Made by a program: the position numbers and the translations under genes. Source: Synechococcus sp. PCC 7335 (lineage in GTDB: Bacteria; Cyanobacteriota; Cyanobacteriia; Phormidesmidales; Phormidesmidaceae). From it: DNA of 64,000 bases. Every line of letters begins with the position of its first letter. The stretch's first letter is position 1. The notes under the pieces are model-generated. The model had not been told where the DNA came from. It saw only the letters and a program-made list of their open reading frames with translations, and searched no databases. The stretch is from positions 76,905 through 140,904 of the forward strand of contig NZ_DS989907.1 of the NCBI RefSeq assembly GCF_000155595.1, read 5' to 3'. This document shows positions 37,666 to 46,572 of the stretch, one piece after another.

Positions 37666-37875
37666 GTGGGAAGAGGAAGACCGCGAGAGAATACGCAGCG
37701 CGTTGACTTCAGTATTTTAGTCGAACACTATCAAATATTAAGAGCGGATGCCGTAGCCAGAGGATACATCAGCGGAAATGGAGTTCGCTGGAAAGAGTAC
37801 TTCGGGGCGATAGCAATGATGTTAGTTGGCAAAGAGATAGAAGTCCCACCCTATAAAAATAAAAAAGTTGACTAA
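37666..37875 (+). CDS. Small GRPR-type protein, 69 aa, possible repressor (paralogue 1)
   Basis: GTG start. MGRGRPRENTQRVDFSIL ... RWKEYFGAIAMMLVGKEIEVPP; the 41794-41991 gene encodes a clear paralogue (MGRKAKDTQRMDFKIL ... AWGEFMKAIAIQILEGKIKLPP). Basic N-terminus plus short helices suggests a small DNA-binding protein, perhaps of the ribbon-helix-helix type. GGTAGTTAT half-sites occur both before and after the gene. Confidence 0.55.
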   Translation: MGRGRPRENTQRVDFSILVEHYQILRADAVARGYISGNGVRWKEYFGAIAMMLVGKEIEVPPYKNKKVD

Positions 37876-37890
37876 TAACTACCCGGTAGT
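37873..37890. promoter_or_regulatory. TAACTACCCGGTAGTTA palindrome
   Basis: A near-perfect palindrome at the 3' end of the small GRPR gene, with a half-site (CGGGTAGTTATGG) at about 37640 before the gene. Could be an operator or a short terminator; the paralogue has AACTACGTATGGTAG before its start. Confidence 0.4.
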
Positions 37891-38126
37891 TATTATTATT
37901 ATTAGTATTCCATCTTCGGCGCTAAGCGAACAATGCAATTGCTGGCAGGAACAAAAGTCTAACTCGCTAGAAACCGATTAATCAGTCTCCGCAGCCTGAC
38001 AAGGTAGTACCAATATCTAGTCGGGAAACCATGCAATTGCCTTGAACCTGCTACATTTATCCAGCTTGGAAAGATGAATGTAGCTTTCCCAGAAGGTTTA
38101 GTAAAAACAATTTGCAGGATATCTTT

Positions 38127-38402
38127 ATGGCTTTCCTAGATTCACATGCCGAATTTCTATCTACTGCAATGGAAAACCAGGTAATTGTCTATTTGTTGTA
38201 CGCGAACGTATTTTTTGCTGGAGTGATAGGACTTCTTTACATCCCGCGTTTGCCTCGGTTAGGCAGGTATGCCGTGTACATGGTTCTTGGGCTTAATGGG
38301 TTTATACTAGTCCCTCTATTTAATTTCCCAGTCCCGTTGTCATTCTTGATTGCGATAGTAGGACTCTTCGCTCCTATTATTGTGGAATATGAGAGATATT
38401 GA
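38127..38402 (+). CDS. Small membrane protein, 91 aa
   Basis: ATG at 38127 with AGGA upstream. Three hydrophobic segments (about 18-40, 44-62, 66-85) predict an integral membrane protein. Not recognised. Confidence 0.55.
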   Translation: MAFLDSHAEFLSTAMENQVIVYLLYANVFFAGVIGLLYIPRLPRLGRYAVYMVLGLNGFILVPLFNFPVPLSFLIAIVGLFAPIIVEYERY

Positions 38403-38486
38403 CTATACTTCTATTCTGTTAAAATGGGATTACTTAGAAAGAAAAGCTTTGTTTCTGCCAGTCCCGCTTAGTAGTAGCAATTTGGT

Positions 38487-38942
38487 ATGCAATCTTTCAC
38501 TAAAGATTCTCTGTTGACACTCAATTCAGAGCAGTTACAACCTATTCCTGAAGGTTTGGTGCCAGGTGTTCTGAGAGCAAACTATAGGACAAGGGAAGTG
38601 TTCTTCTATCGAGATAACGGAAGAAAGTACTACACTTCCTGGGAGTACCGAAGCTGGGCTGATAGGGTTTGCTTTGCGGAGATCGATTATAATCAATCGA
38701 AAGAAGCTGCCAACGTTGGTGGATGTGCGTATCGCATACTATTTGTAGATGAACTGCCAAGTCCTTCAGAACTTGCGGAAGAAGCTCAAGAACACAAAAA
38801 AGGTATGCGCTATCTTTGTGGGGTCACAGTTGTATTCTTGGTCTTCATATGGCTTGTGCTGCTTCCTTGGGAAAAGAAGCTTCAGTCAGAGCCAAGTGAG
38901 TGGATTGAAAGAGGATATCAACAGGAAGTCTTGAGTGAGTAG
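38487..38942 (+). CDS. Membrane-anchored protein of a local paralogue family, 151 aa
   Basis: FFYRDNGRKYYTSWEYRSWADRV, shortened to YYTSWEYRSWADRVCFAEI, matches YYTYKEYAEWSGMVCEAEV of the 55455-55865 protein, and AYRILF matches AYRIFV. A C-terminal membrane span (LCGVTVVFLVFIWLVLLPW) follows. It lies nine bases before the 38951-39625 gene, so the two are probably one operon. Confidence 0.6.
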   Translation: MQSFTKDSLLTLNSEQLQPIPEGLVPGVLRANYRTREVFFYRDNGRKYYTSWEYRSWADRVCFAEIDYNQSKEAANVGGCAYRILFVDELPSPSELAEEAQEHKKGMRYLCGVTVVFLVFIWLVLLPWEKKLQSEPSEWIERGYQQEVLSE

Positions 38943-38950
38943 AACTGGAA

Positions 38951-39625
38951 ATGGCTGACAAAGACGAGGACTTCTTAGTTGAACTAGTCGAATTATCGGC
39001 GGCGTCTAATAAGCCGATTTTACCCCCTGCGAACCCTAACGAGTCCGAGTACAGGCAGCGCTGTGAAGCCGCGACTAGGCAGCTAAAACCAAAGCTTAGA
39101 GAAGCAGCGACTGATGGCCGATACGATAGTGTTGCTCTGATGCCACTGCATACCTCTGAAATTAAAAAAAACAATCCATTGCGAAGACCTCTCAACACTG
39201 ATGTTGAGAGTGAGATTTTCCAGGATTTCGTGTGGGACTTAGTTGATAAAGGTTTACGGTGCTTCATTGATCGCCCTGGACTATCCTCTGCGCTATTCGC
39301 CCTTGAAAGCGACGGATACGAAAAGCCAGACGTTGAATGGGATGGCGATCACATATTGTACGTTTTGCTGCCGGGACATGAGCCCCCTCGACGCTTCTGG
39401 GCTAGAACTCTCGTATTCTATGCCAAACCAGCTGTACGACGTTTGCTCGCTTTTACCGCCGCTTTCTCCCCCCCTGTTAGCCTCACAGGATTCTTCTTCA
39501 TTCTTTCCGTGGTGCTTTTTATCTTGTCAATATACCTGTGGATACAAACACAAAATATAATATTTGCTATGACTGCGCTTACGTATTTGATAAATATGTT
39601 TATTTGGGGTCGTAGTCCTCAGTGA
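38951..39625 (+). CDS. Paralogous membrane-anchored protein, 224 aa
   Basis: Same family as 35767-36450: shared FVWDLVDKGLRCFIDRPGL and YVLLPGHEPPRRFW. The acidic N-terminus is followed by the conserved domain and two or three C-terminal hydrophobic segments (from about residue 165). Function unknown. Confidence 0.6.
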   Translation: MADKDEDFLVELVELSAASNKPILPPANPNESEYRQRCEAATRQLKPKLREAATDGRYDSVALMPLHTSEIKKNNPLRRPLNTDVESEIFQDFVWDLVDKGLRCFIDRPGLSSALFALESDGYEKPDVEWDGDHILYVLLPGHEPPRRFWARTLVFYAKPAVRRLLAFTAAFSPPVSLTGFFFILSVVLFILSIYLWIQTQNIIFAMTALTYLINMFIWGRSPQ

Positions 39626-39730
39626 TTTCCGAGGTCTGATAGAAAAGATTAGATCCAAACTTCAGATAGGCGATCGCCTATAAAAGTTATTTGCGGAAAT
39701 ATATCATTCAATCTAAAGTGAGTTTTGAAT

Positions 39731-40099
39731 ATGGCTTTCAACAGGACTTTCATATCCAGCCCGCTTGGAAAATTCATGAAGAGCCAGTACAACAAGTTCT
39801 TCCCAAGTGTTAGAGACAATATCATCAATCAAGGACATAGGATTCACCAAATAAGTGGCTTCCCGGCTGAAGTTATAAGGCAAGTACAAACTCAGTTGGA
39901 ACAGCAAATAGCCACAAGAAGATTCTATCTTCAGCTTTTCTTTGGCAGAACTATTGTACTTTTTGTAATGGTGCCACTTATTTTTTTATGGGTATTAAAC
40001 GCTGAAATATTAAAGATAGAACTGCCTAGTGGGTTGAAAGCTATATCGTTGATCGCTTTGGGGGGGGATCTATCTAGCGAGAATTCTGCAGGTTCTTAA
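39731..40099 (+). CDS. Membrane-anchored hypothetical protein, 122 aa
   Basis: ATG at 39731. A basic helical N-terminal half is followed by one hydrophobic segment (IVLFVMVPLIFLWVL). Not recognised. Confidence 0.5.
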   Translation: MAFNRTFISSPLGKFMKSQYNKFFPSVRDNIINQGHRIHQISGFPAEVIRQVQTQLEQQIATRRFYLQLFFGRTIVLFVMVPLIFLWVLNAEILKIELPSGLKAISLIALGGDLSSENSAGS

Positions 40100-40198
40100 G
40101 ATTTTGCAACTAGAGTCGATGGTTCATTGCCTGAAATGTGCGTTGGATAGATACAAAACTTGCTAGTCGATACTGTTGTAACAGCCAAAACCTCCTTT

Positions 40199-40513
40199 CT
40201 ACCAGTTGTTCCCAGGCCAGTTCCTTAGAATGTTAATGACTAAGATCAATACCAGCGCAATTGGCAGCAGGGCTGCAATAATTGAGAAATTGATGTGGAG
40301 ATAATCAAGACCATCAATAGAACTCAGTTCCTCGAATCCTTCAGATATGATTTTAGATATGGTCGGTGTAACCCAAATAACCCCTATGATACCGACTGCC
40401 GTTAGAAACAAAAAAACGATTCCTCTGAACCAAGATAGTTCAAGCAGGCGTGTAGCAAGATTGCCCACCAGCACCCCTACAGATATAGCAGCAATAGCTT
40501 CATACAACGACAT
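40199..40513 (-). CDS. Small membrane protein, 104 aa
   Basis: Three hydrophobic segments (residues about 3-20, 29-50, 76-97). Convergent with 39731-40099. Not recognised. Confidence 0.55.
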   Translation of the reverse strand: MSLYEAIAAISVGVLVGNLATRLLELSWFRGIVFLFLTAVGIIGVIWVTPTISKIISEGFEELSSIDGLDYLHINFSIIAALLPIALVLILVINILRNWPGNNW

Positions 40514-40683
40514 TATTAGCACCGTTTAGCAATCTGTTTGTATGCACATTCTACTCTAATCGGTGTTCTCTATCTGATAATCTAACCACACTTGATTATG
40601 ATGATATTCGGTCTTAAGGCGGTAGTAGTTCCCAAAGGTGGTATTGACTATCATTTAAGTATGACCAGAACTTAGGTAGATAA

Positions 40684-41022
40684 ATGTGGAAAACATTGCT
40701 CTTACTAACACTGTCTTTTAGTGCAATTTCTTGTGTGAGTATAGACAATCAGTTCTTAGACGGTGAAAGGATAAGCTGTGATAAAAGGGACAAAGGCGAG
40801 TTTGAGAAGTGTATTCAGCAGAGGTTTATGTCCGGTTCAAGCTTCCGAGAACTGAAGAATTATCTTCTCAAAGAAGGATTTGGAATCTATGAGTATGAGC
40901 AAGACGATAAAGCGAATTACTTCTATTTCCTGTGGAATTCAAACGGAATAGGTAATTATCGAATAGGCGTTGCTGGAAATTATGATGAAGATCTCACCAT
41001 AATTCACATCAACATCATATAG
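40684..41022 (+). CDS. Small putative lipoprotein, 112 aa
   Basis: MWKTLLLLTLSFSAISC is a lipoprotein signal with lipobox SAISC (Cys17). The mature part is polar with two further Cys. TTAGGTAG precedes the ATG. Likely envelope-located; role unknown. Confidence 0.6.
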   Translation: MWKTLLLLTLSFSAISCVSIDNQFLDGERISCDKRDKGEFEKCIQQRFMSGSSFRELKNYLLKEGFGIYEYEQDDKANYFYFLWNSNGIGNYRIGVAGNYDEDLTIIHINII

Positions 41023-41092
41023 AGTAAGATATTGGCCACTCCGTTTCTTGCCTGAGAAAAAGCCAAGTTCCACCGAGGTAGAGTTCTTTGAG

Positions 41093-41323
41093 ATGAACCT
41101 AGACAAACTAGATAGTCGTATATCCAAAACGGATTGGGAAGCGACACCCGAAGGTGTAAAAGGGGTAGTGGTAGAGTTAGCCGAAAGGGTAGAACAGTTG
41201 CAGCAGCGGGTGAAGCTGCTGAGTTCGCAGATGACACCCCTGGTAGAGCAGATAGATAAGATAGAGACGAAGCTAGCAAGGCGCAAGTCAATGAAGCGCA
41301 AACGCAACCGGGGTTTCGGCTAG
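41093..41323 (+). CDS. Short coiled-coil protein resembling a transposase N-terminus, 76 aa
   Basis: DWEATPEGVKGVVVELAERV followed by a coiled coil resembles the N-termini of IS66-like and related transposases (WxATPxxVxxLVxxLxxxV). The frame stops soon after in KRKRNRG, so it is probably a transposase fragment rather than an independent gene. Confidence 0.45.
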   Translation: MNLDKLDSRISKTDWEATPEGVKGVVVELAERVEQLQQRVKLLSSQMTPLVEQIDKIETKLARRKSMKRKRNRGFG

Positions 41324-41418
41324 ATTGAGAGAAATGCCACCATCAGCGCCTAGTCCTCTACCGCAATGAAATCCAAAATAGCCAAAGCGCTCTTTAAACC
41401 GGGGAGAGTCACGACAGA

Positions 41419-41592
41419 CTAGCCCCTGAACACCTTGTCTATCAAAACAGATACCACCGCACATAGAAATACCGTTGTAGCGAACACCCAAGGAGAGAAA
41501 AGATGCCAGTCTCGGATGAAGAACCAAGCACCGCCTCCTCCGATGAACCAAACTAGTGATCTGCCTATTGCGATCGCGTCATCTTCTTTCAT
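41419..41592 (-). CDS. Small membrane protein, 57 aa
   Basis: From ATG at 41592: MKEDDAIAIGRSLVWFIGGG, then AWFFIRDWHLFSPW and a membrane span VFATTVFLCAVVSVLI. The frame is protein-like although too short for usual gene finding. Ribosome-binding site weak. Not recognised. Confidence 0.5.
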   Translation of the reverse strand: MKEDDAIAIGRSLVWFIGGGGAWFFIRDWHLFSPWVFATTVFLCAVVSVLIDKVFRG

Positions 41593-41793
41593 TGGCTATA
41601 ACCACATAAAGTAATTTTGTACTAATCTTACTGAATAGTTTATCAGACTGCACAAATTCCTTCCTCTAGCTACTAGCTGTTACAAAGGAACGTAAGACCA
41701 GCGTAACGAAGGTGAGATACCTTAAAAAGCCCACGACGAAAGTATGAGTCGTTACGAATGATAAAATGCACGGAGTTTAACTACGTATGGTAG

Positions 41794-41991
41794 ATGGGAA
41801 GAAAAGCGAAAGACACACAAAGGATGGATTTCAAAATTCTAACTATCTGGCATGAAGCGTTATCGAATGAAGCTCGAAGACTAGGTTATATCAATAGCTG
41901 GAACCGTATTGCCTGGGGTGAATTTATGAAAGCGATCGCCATCCAGATTCTCGAAGGCAAGATAAAATTACCTCCTCACAAGCCGGATTGA
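41794..41991 (+). CDS. Small GRK-type protein, 65 aa, possible repressor (paralogue 2)
   Basis: Paralogue of 37666-37875. The palindrome AACTACGTATGGTAG lies directly before the ATG, where a repressor would block transcription or translation start. Autoregulation is inferred only from this layout. Confidence 0.55.
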   Translation: MGRKAKDTQRMDFKILTIWHEALSNEARRLGYINSWNRIAWGEFMKAIAIQILEGKIKLPPHKPD

Positions 41992-42073
41992 CATATAAAC
42001 GCCGTGTGTTTATATTTTAAGTGCCTTCCAATATGCAAAAAAATTAAATACAAGGTGTCTGAGGTTTTGGGTC

Positions 42074-43096
42074 ATGTCCCTACTGACAGGAACGATTTAC
42101 ATTAAGCACGAACGAGTGTACCTGGACAAGTATCACGGAGAGATTTCATTATCTCTAAAAGAGTATAGAGTCGCTAGACGTTTCCCTTTCTCTCCGTGGG
42201 TTGCCCTAGATGAGTTTGGTTTAATAGGAGAACCTGGAGATATCTACGATCTGTTTCCGGTAGCTCTAGGGATGCGTGAGTATAAAGGCGGTCCAAATCT
42301 AAATCGTATAACTGGAAGAAGAGTCAGAACTGCTAGAGTCGTCCATAATCATAAAGTAAATCATAAAAAGATAGTAAGTTTGGTGTTAATGATGTTGATA
42401 GGCTCGGTTATTCTCACCGAGAGTCTTTTATTGTTGAATAGCCTATTCTTTGCAGTTTCAGGCTTTAACAATCAAACTTCAGTTCTTACTTTAGAGCGTC
42501 TGCCATCTGTTCTACCTTCTATTAGCGGGTCAATTATAAAGCTAGGTTTGATCGCTACAGCTTTGTTTGTGGTAATACTAATGACCTCAGTAGACTCAAA
42601 CCCCGAAGATAATAGTCGTTTGGTCAATGCTAGTGAGCTAAACGTAGTCAAAGATGCAGATGTTCATGTCTGTAACAAGCCCTCACTCTTTGTTGAAGGT
42701 TCCACTTTCACAGAAGCTTGGCTAGGTTTCATGCATTATCCTCAAGTAGCTGTCTCACCTATAGACTATGTTCCGCCACAAGTCGCTTGTAATGTTCTGT
42801 ATTCTGTAGCAACTGACAGAACAGTGAAGGTGAAAGTAAAAGTAGGAATATTCAAGAAAGAGTATGAACACCCTAAACGCTGGTTTGCTATGGTAACTGC
42901 CGCTCCAGTTCACGAAACGATTACTCTTAGAGATCATACGTCTGACCAACTTGGGCTTACCCTTTACGAAGAGCCTTCATACAATTTGATTGAGAAAAAT
43001 GCCATTCTTCAAAAGAATCCTTCTTTCGTGGAAGGCGTGGCCGTCGGCCCGTTTGCTTCTAGAGAAGCTGTTAAAGCGTGGGCAGGTATTATTTAG
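42074..43096 (+). CDS. Hypothetical protein with two membrane spans, 340 aa
   Basis: An N-terminal soluble part (1-95), two hydrophobic segments (about 100-130 and 152-172) and a C-terminal soluble domain with GEPSYNL-type sequence. GC content is low. E3-ligase-like or GIDE-like layout came to mind (two spans, large domain between and after), but key residues cannot be identified. Unknown. Confidence 0.6.
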   Translation: MSLLTGTIYIKHERVYLDKYHGEISLSLKEYRVARRFPFSPWVALDEFGLIGEPGDIYDLFPVALGMREYKGGPNLNRITGRRVRTARVVHNHKVNHKKIVSLVLMMLIGSVILTESLLLLNSLFFAVSGFNNQTSVLTLERLPSVLPSISGSIIKLGLIATALFVVILMTSVDSNPEDNSRLVNASELNVVKDADVHVCNKPSLFVEGSTFTEAWLGFMHYPQVAVSPIDYVPPQVACNVLYSVATDRTVKVKVKVGIFKKEYEHPKRWFAMVTAAPVHETITLRDHTSDQLGLTLYEEPSYNLIEKNAILQKNPSFVEGVAVGPFASREAVKAWAGII

Positions 43097-43189
43097 GAAT
43101 AGCTTCTCAAACGACTGGAGGGAACTGTGGATTGGTAACGCGATCGCCTAGAGAAACAGTATTCTAAACGACAAAAGGAGAATCGATAG

Positions 43190-43894
43190 GTGAAGTCTAC
43201 CAAGACAGGTCAATTTTCATCGCAGCATATTGAGTGGGCCTATGGGAAGTGTGTGGAAGCCCTGCCACAAGTCGCGCTGACTGAAGCAATCCCCCTCATC
43301 TGCGCGGAAGTGATGCGAACCGACGAGATAGGGTTAATCACAGCTGGCGGCAAGCAGGTCGCTATTGTCTACCATGCGAAGAAGCGTCAGCCAGGTCGCC
43401 TGTTCGAGATGATGGCGATTGACGATTTCCCAAGACTTTCCTGGGATCATTTGTTTGAGTTTATGGGTTTGCCGACAAGCAACTCCAGCCCATCAAAGTC
43501 GGTCGTTTCTGGCTTTGAGTTATTGCTATATCGCCCGCAGGCAGGGCAGTTGTATACCCCGCTCAAATATACTAGCTATCTAGAAGCGGCAGCAGCTAGC
43601 GATCGCCATCTATATTTCGTGGTCAATGTCATCTACACGGCTTCTATGGGGGCGCTCAGTTGTCTTACCCAAGTTGAGCAGTCCGTGTTGCAGGCCGTGT
43701 TCGAGAAGCGGCTGAGAGTCGAGGAGATGACGATAGTGGAGGCAGTTGATGAGTGGCTAAAAACGGTCTATACCGAAGCCGCTGCCGAGCGTCGCTACGC
43801 TGCCCTTTCTCGCTTTCCACTTGTGCAACCACCTGCGGATTCAGACGATCAAGCGCCTGTGAAGACGGTACAGTTGGACGCAGCAGATTGGTGA
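43190..43894 (+). CDS. Hypothetical protein, 234 aa
   Basis: GTG start with AAAAGGAGAA upstream. Soluble, alpha/beta, GC-richer than its neighbours. Not recognised. Confidence 0.6.
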   Translation: MKSTKTGQFSSQHIEWAYGKCVEALPQVALTEAIPLICAEVMRTDEIGLITAGGKQVAIVYHAKKRQPGRLFEMMAIDDFPRLSWDHLFEFMGLPTSNSSPSKSVVSGFELLLYRPQAGQLYTPLKYTSYLEAAAASDRHLYFVVNVIYTASMGALSCLTQVEQSVLQAVFEKRLRVEEMTIVEAVDEWLKTVYTEAAAERRYAALSRFPLVQPPADSDDQAPVKTVQLDAADW

Positions 43895-43912
43895 TAAATC
43901 CTTCTTGGCTTG

Positions 43913-44536
43913 TCATAGGTCTGCGTCATTGCATGAGGAATTAGCATCTTCCTGCCAATCTGCTATTGCCATTGCGACCATACGGTTGGTTATCTCTAGA
44001 AGGCGGCGATCGCTATCGCTGTTGCCCTGAACAATGTGAAGAAAATCGTTCCTAGGAAGAAGATACGCCCTGACATTTGATAGGACAGCTCTTACATTTG
44101 AGCTGCTGTCATCTATGCTCTCATATTGCCCTGGGGATTCATCCGCTGAATCGGGTGCCAAATCTGATCGATCAATATACTTGATTGGAGTAGCCCTATT
44201 GGGAATTATATAACCGCTATTTTGTGGGGGCGCTTGTACAGTTCTATAGACAATAGTCCCGTACATAATTCCATGCATCATAAACGTTGGTTTAGAGGGG
44301 CGAGTACAGTATTCGTATTCGCAGTGATCGCCCTGAACACAAAACTGTATCATCCCAGGAAAAACGCACATAGGGCTGTTTACGCCTTCCAGCTCCATTG
44401 CAGTCATTAGCTCGATAGACTGTACTGGTCTTGGGATCAATACTGAAGTGAAGCCGTCCCAGTCTCCACGCAAGATGAATGCAATTGACTGGGCAATTTG
44501 AGGGGTGTGAAAGATTAATGTCAAAGAGTCGATCAT
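43913..44536 (-). CDS. Hypothetical protein, 207 aa
   Basis: Soluble, with several Cys and Met in the middle (CVFPGMIQFCVQGDHCEYEYC) and a helical C-terminus. Convergent with 43190-43894. Not recognised. Confidence 0.55.
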   Translation of the reverse strand: MIDSLTLIFHTPQIAQSIAFILRGDWDGFTSVLIPRPVQSIELMTAMELEGVNSPMCVFPGMIQFCVQGDHCEYEYCTRPSKPTFMMHGIMYGTIVYRTVQAPPQNSGYIIPNRATPIKYIDRSDLAPDSADESPGQYESIDDSSSNVRAVLSNVRAYLLPRNDFLHIVQGNSDSDRRLLEITNRMVAMAIADWQEDANSSCNDADL

Positions 44537-44770
44537 TATGGGATATATCCTCGCAGGCTATCGTTCATCTATTAGCTTTGTTTTTACTAATTACAACTAT
44601 AATAAGTAAATGTCGATATGACTTTCGGAAGGCTTTCTATCTTTTTTTAGTGCTTAAAAATCTTCTGAAAAAGAGTTTGAATATAACCACGTAGAGTTGT
44701 TTAATATAAACAGACAAAGTATCGAGCATCTTTTGCAGAGCTAGATTACAAAGCCCCAACTGGCAAAAAA

Positions 44771-45093
44771 ATGACTGATAAAAATTTCAGATAGGTGATC
44801 GCGTCCGCATTGTTGCTAAAGTAGAAGACTTGTCAATGCCGCAATACCCTTATGCAGGGCAGATTGGAACAGTGGTAAATGTGACAGAAAATGCGAGACC
44901 AAAGTATTATTCAGTATCGCCTATAGATCCGCTTTCCGGCGCTGATAAGTACTTTGGCGTAAATTTCAAAGCCTGTGAACTTCAATTAAGAAATGAGCAG
45001 CGCAGCATATTGCGTCGTAACCGTCGTGGTAGGCGTATCAAGAGAAACTCACCTTTCGCTTTCCGTAACCATCGTGGAAAAACGTTTCGCTAA
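44771..45093 (+). pseudogene. Frameshifted gene fused to an IsrB remnant
   Basis: MTDKNF is followed, after one missing base near 44793, by QIGDRVRIVAKVEDLSMPQ and a beta-rich domain (GQIGTVVNVTENARPKYY). From about 44997 the frame runs into RRNRRGRRIKRNSPFAFRNH, which matches the bridge-helix part of IsrB (MRRGRRSRRIDRSLPFELRNH). So an older KOW/SH3-like gene was frameshifted and now ends in a piece of a degraded IsrB gene. Confidence 0.6.
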
Positions 45094-45142
45094 TTGTCGT
45101 TGGAAAAGTATTTAGCTTGAACATGGAATTTTCTTAGAATTG

Positions 45143-45673
45143 TCAAACTTTCTTCCTGCCCGTCCTGCTAGCTTTTGTCCTGATCTTAGACGGATAAAAA
45201 TAGATGGATAATAAATCCTCCGGTTGGCAAGTACTGGTCTTCAACTTGTATTCTCCGGGTCTAAAGCCTGGGGAAAGCCTATGGGGAAGCACCCATATTC
45301 CATCGCAGGTTGTTGATTGAAACCATGCAGCTTCAACTTTTTTTTTAGCGCTATCGATAGTGGTTTCTACTATGCGTTTGTCTGTCCAACTATGGAAGGG
45401 TGCTTCGGACTCTACAGAGCCAAAACCTCGGATCCAAGGCATATCATAAAAGTCATAATCTATTTGAATAATTCTCCAGTGGCATAGTACTCTGCCCAAA
45501 GGATAGGATGTTTCTACTTCTAGGCAAAACCCGTGACCTAGTTGCAATAGATGTTTTACGGGGTCTGTACTACAATATTCGCTCAGACCCCTTTCGCATG
45601 ATGGTAAGGGAACGGTCTGCCAGCCTATCACCTGTTCCTTATTTCGGCTGGAGAAAAACCTGAAAAAGTTCAT
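45143..45673 (-). CDS. Hypothetical protein, 176 aa
   Basis: Soluble, with GFGSVESEAPFHSW and a basic C-terminus (SKIRTKASRTGRKKV). Not recognised. Confidence 0.55.
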   Translation of the reverse strand: MNFFRFFSSRNKEQVIGWQTVPLPSCERGLSEYCSTDPVKHLLQLGHGFCLEVETSYPLGRVLCHWRIIQIDYDFYDMPWIRGFGSVESEAPFHSWTDKRIVETTIDSAKKKVEAAWFQSTTCDGIWVLPHRLSPGFRPGEYKLKTSTCQPEDLLSIYFYPSKIRTKASRTGRKKV

Positions 45674-45820
45674 TGGCTGTAGAAAGAATACTTATCTCCT
45701 TTAATTGTAGCGAAATAATTTATCTTTTCATCATCAACAGTTTACTCTGAGTAGTTCTCCCAGGCTTTGCTTTGGAAATCTATGTTGAGCGATCGCCTTA
45801 TATGTCTCGCTCTATGGTAC

Positions 45821-46015
45821 TCAGCGAGTTTTCTTCACGCCAAACGCTTTTAGTTGTTTGTCCTTGCGCCTAAACTCCTGAATATCCTGATATAACTCTT
45901 TCTTCACTCGGCGATTTAAGACTGCAAAGAGTACCAATAAAATGGTAGTGGCGACTATTAGAATTGTGAACGTGCCAAATGAGAAGAGTAGCTTTTGGTC
46001 GCAGAAAATCGACAT
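45821..46015 (-). CDS. Small membrane protein, 64 aa
   Basis: One N-terminal hydrophobic segment (FGTFTILIVATTILLVLFAVL) and a basic cytoplasmic tail. A fragment of its 3' end is repeated at 62520-62585. Confidence 0.55.
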   Translation of the reverse strand: MSIFCDQKLLFSFGTFTILIVATTILLVLFAVLNRRVKKELYQDIQEFRRKDKQLKAFGVKKTR

Positions 46016-46062
46016 AAGTAGAGTCTCTAATTAGTTACTTTAGCCGGAGCCATCAGACAGTG

Positions 46063-46248
46063 TTATGGAGTGTTGACTTCTTCTAGAGAAATGCCCTCGT
46101 TATCATAGTCATTCATATATTTGTGCGCTGCTGCCATGTCTTTCTTGCTGATGGTGATGGCGACGGCGGAGATGAATACGCACAGACAAATTACAGTGAA
46201 CATAAGGCCAAATACCACTGAGGTGTTTTCAACGCAAAGATTAGTCAT
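46063..46248 (-). CDS. Small membrane protein, 61 aa
   Basis: Start MTNLCVENTS at 46248. One membrane span (GLMFTVICLCVFISAVAITI). Its 5' end overlaps copy 1 of the 111-bp repeat. Confidence 0.5.
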   Translation of the reverse strand: MTNLCVENTSVVFGLMFTVICLCVFISAVAITISKKDMAAAHKYMNDYDNEGISLEEVNTP

Positions 46249-46348
46249 TTGGGATACCAAAAATTACAACTACGATTGCTCAGTCAACGTTGATCATCGA
46301 AAGAGCCCAAAGAATACAGGCTATCCAGCGTAGGGTTACGGGGAAGAT
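46238..46348. repeat. 111-bp direct repeat, copy 1
   Basis: Nearly identical to 46998-47108 (a handful of mismatches). On the minus strand it encodes the C-terminus IFPVTLRWIACILWALS of the 47040-47264 protein, so this copy is a gene remnant. Confidence 0.85.
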
Positions 46349-46365
46349 AGCTGAGCAAAGTTCAG

Positions 46366-46572
46366 TCAGTTCTCAGGACTGATTACCTTGAATAAGGTTT
46401 GCTGTGCTGGAGTAGATTTCTCTGCTTCAGTTGATGTCCATAAGGCACGAATCAAAAGGAGAAAAACTAAGGCAGCGGCGAGATATAAAGCAAATAGCAA
46501 AGTAACTTTACGCCCTTGTTCAAACCCTTTGATAAAATCGGATTTCTCTCTTAGGTCTGGAATCTTTGTCAT
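46366..46572 (-). CDS. Small membrane protein, 68 aa
   Basis: N-terminal soluble helix (DLREKSDFIKGFEQGRKV) then one membrane span (LLFALYLAAALVFLLLI). A 3' fragment of it is repeated near 52793-52870. Confidence 0.55.
   Translation of the reverse strand: MTKIPDLREKSDFIKGFEQGRKVTLLFALYLAAALVFLLLIRALWTSTEAEKSTPAQQTLFKVISPEN

Noticed and set aside
41004-41307. Long open frames antisense to the 41093-41323 gene
   Set aside because: They mirror the coiled-coil frame, lack ribosome-binding sites and give low-complexity Ser/Leu-rich sequence.
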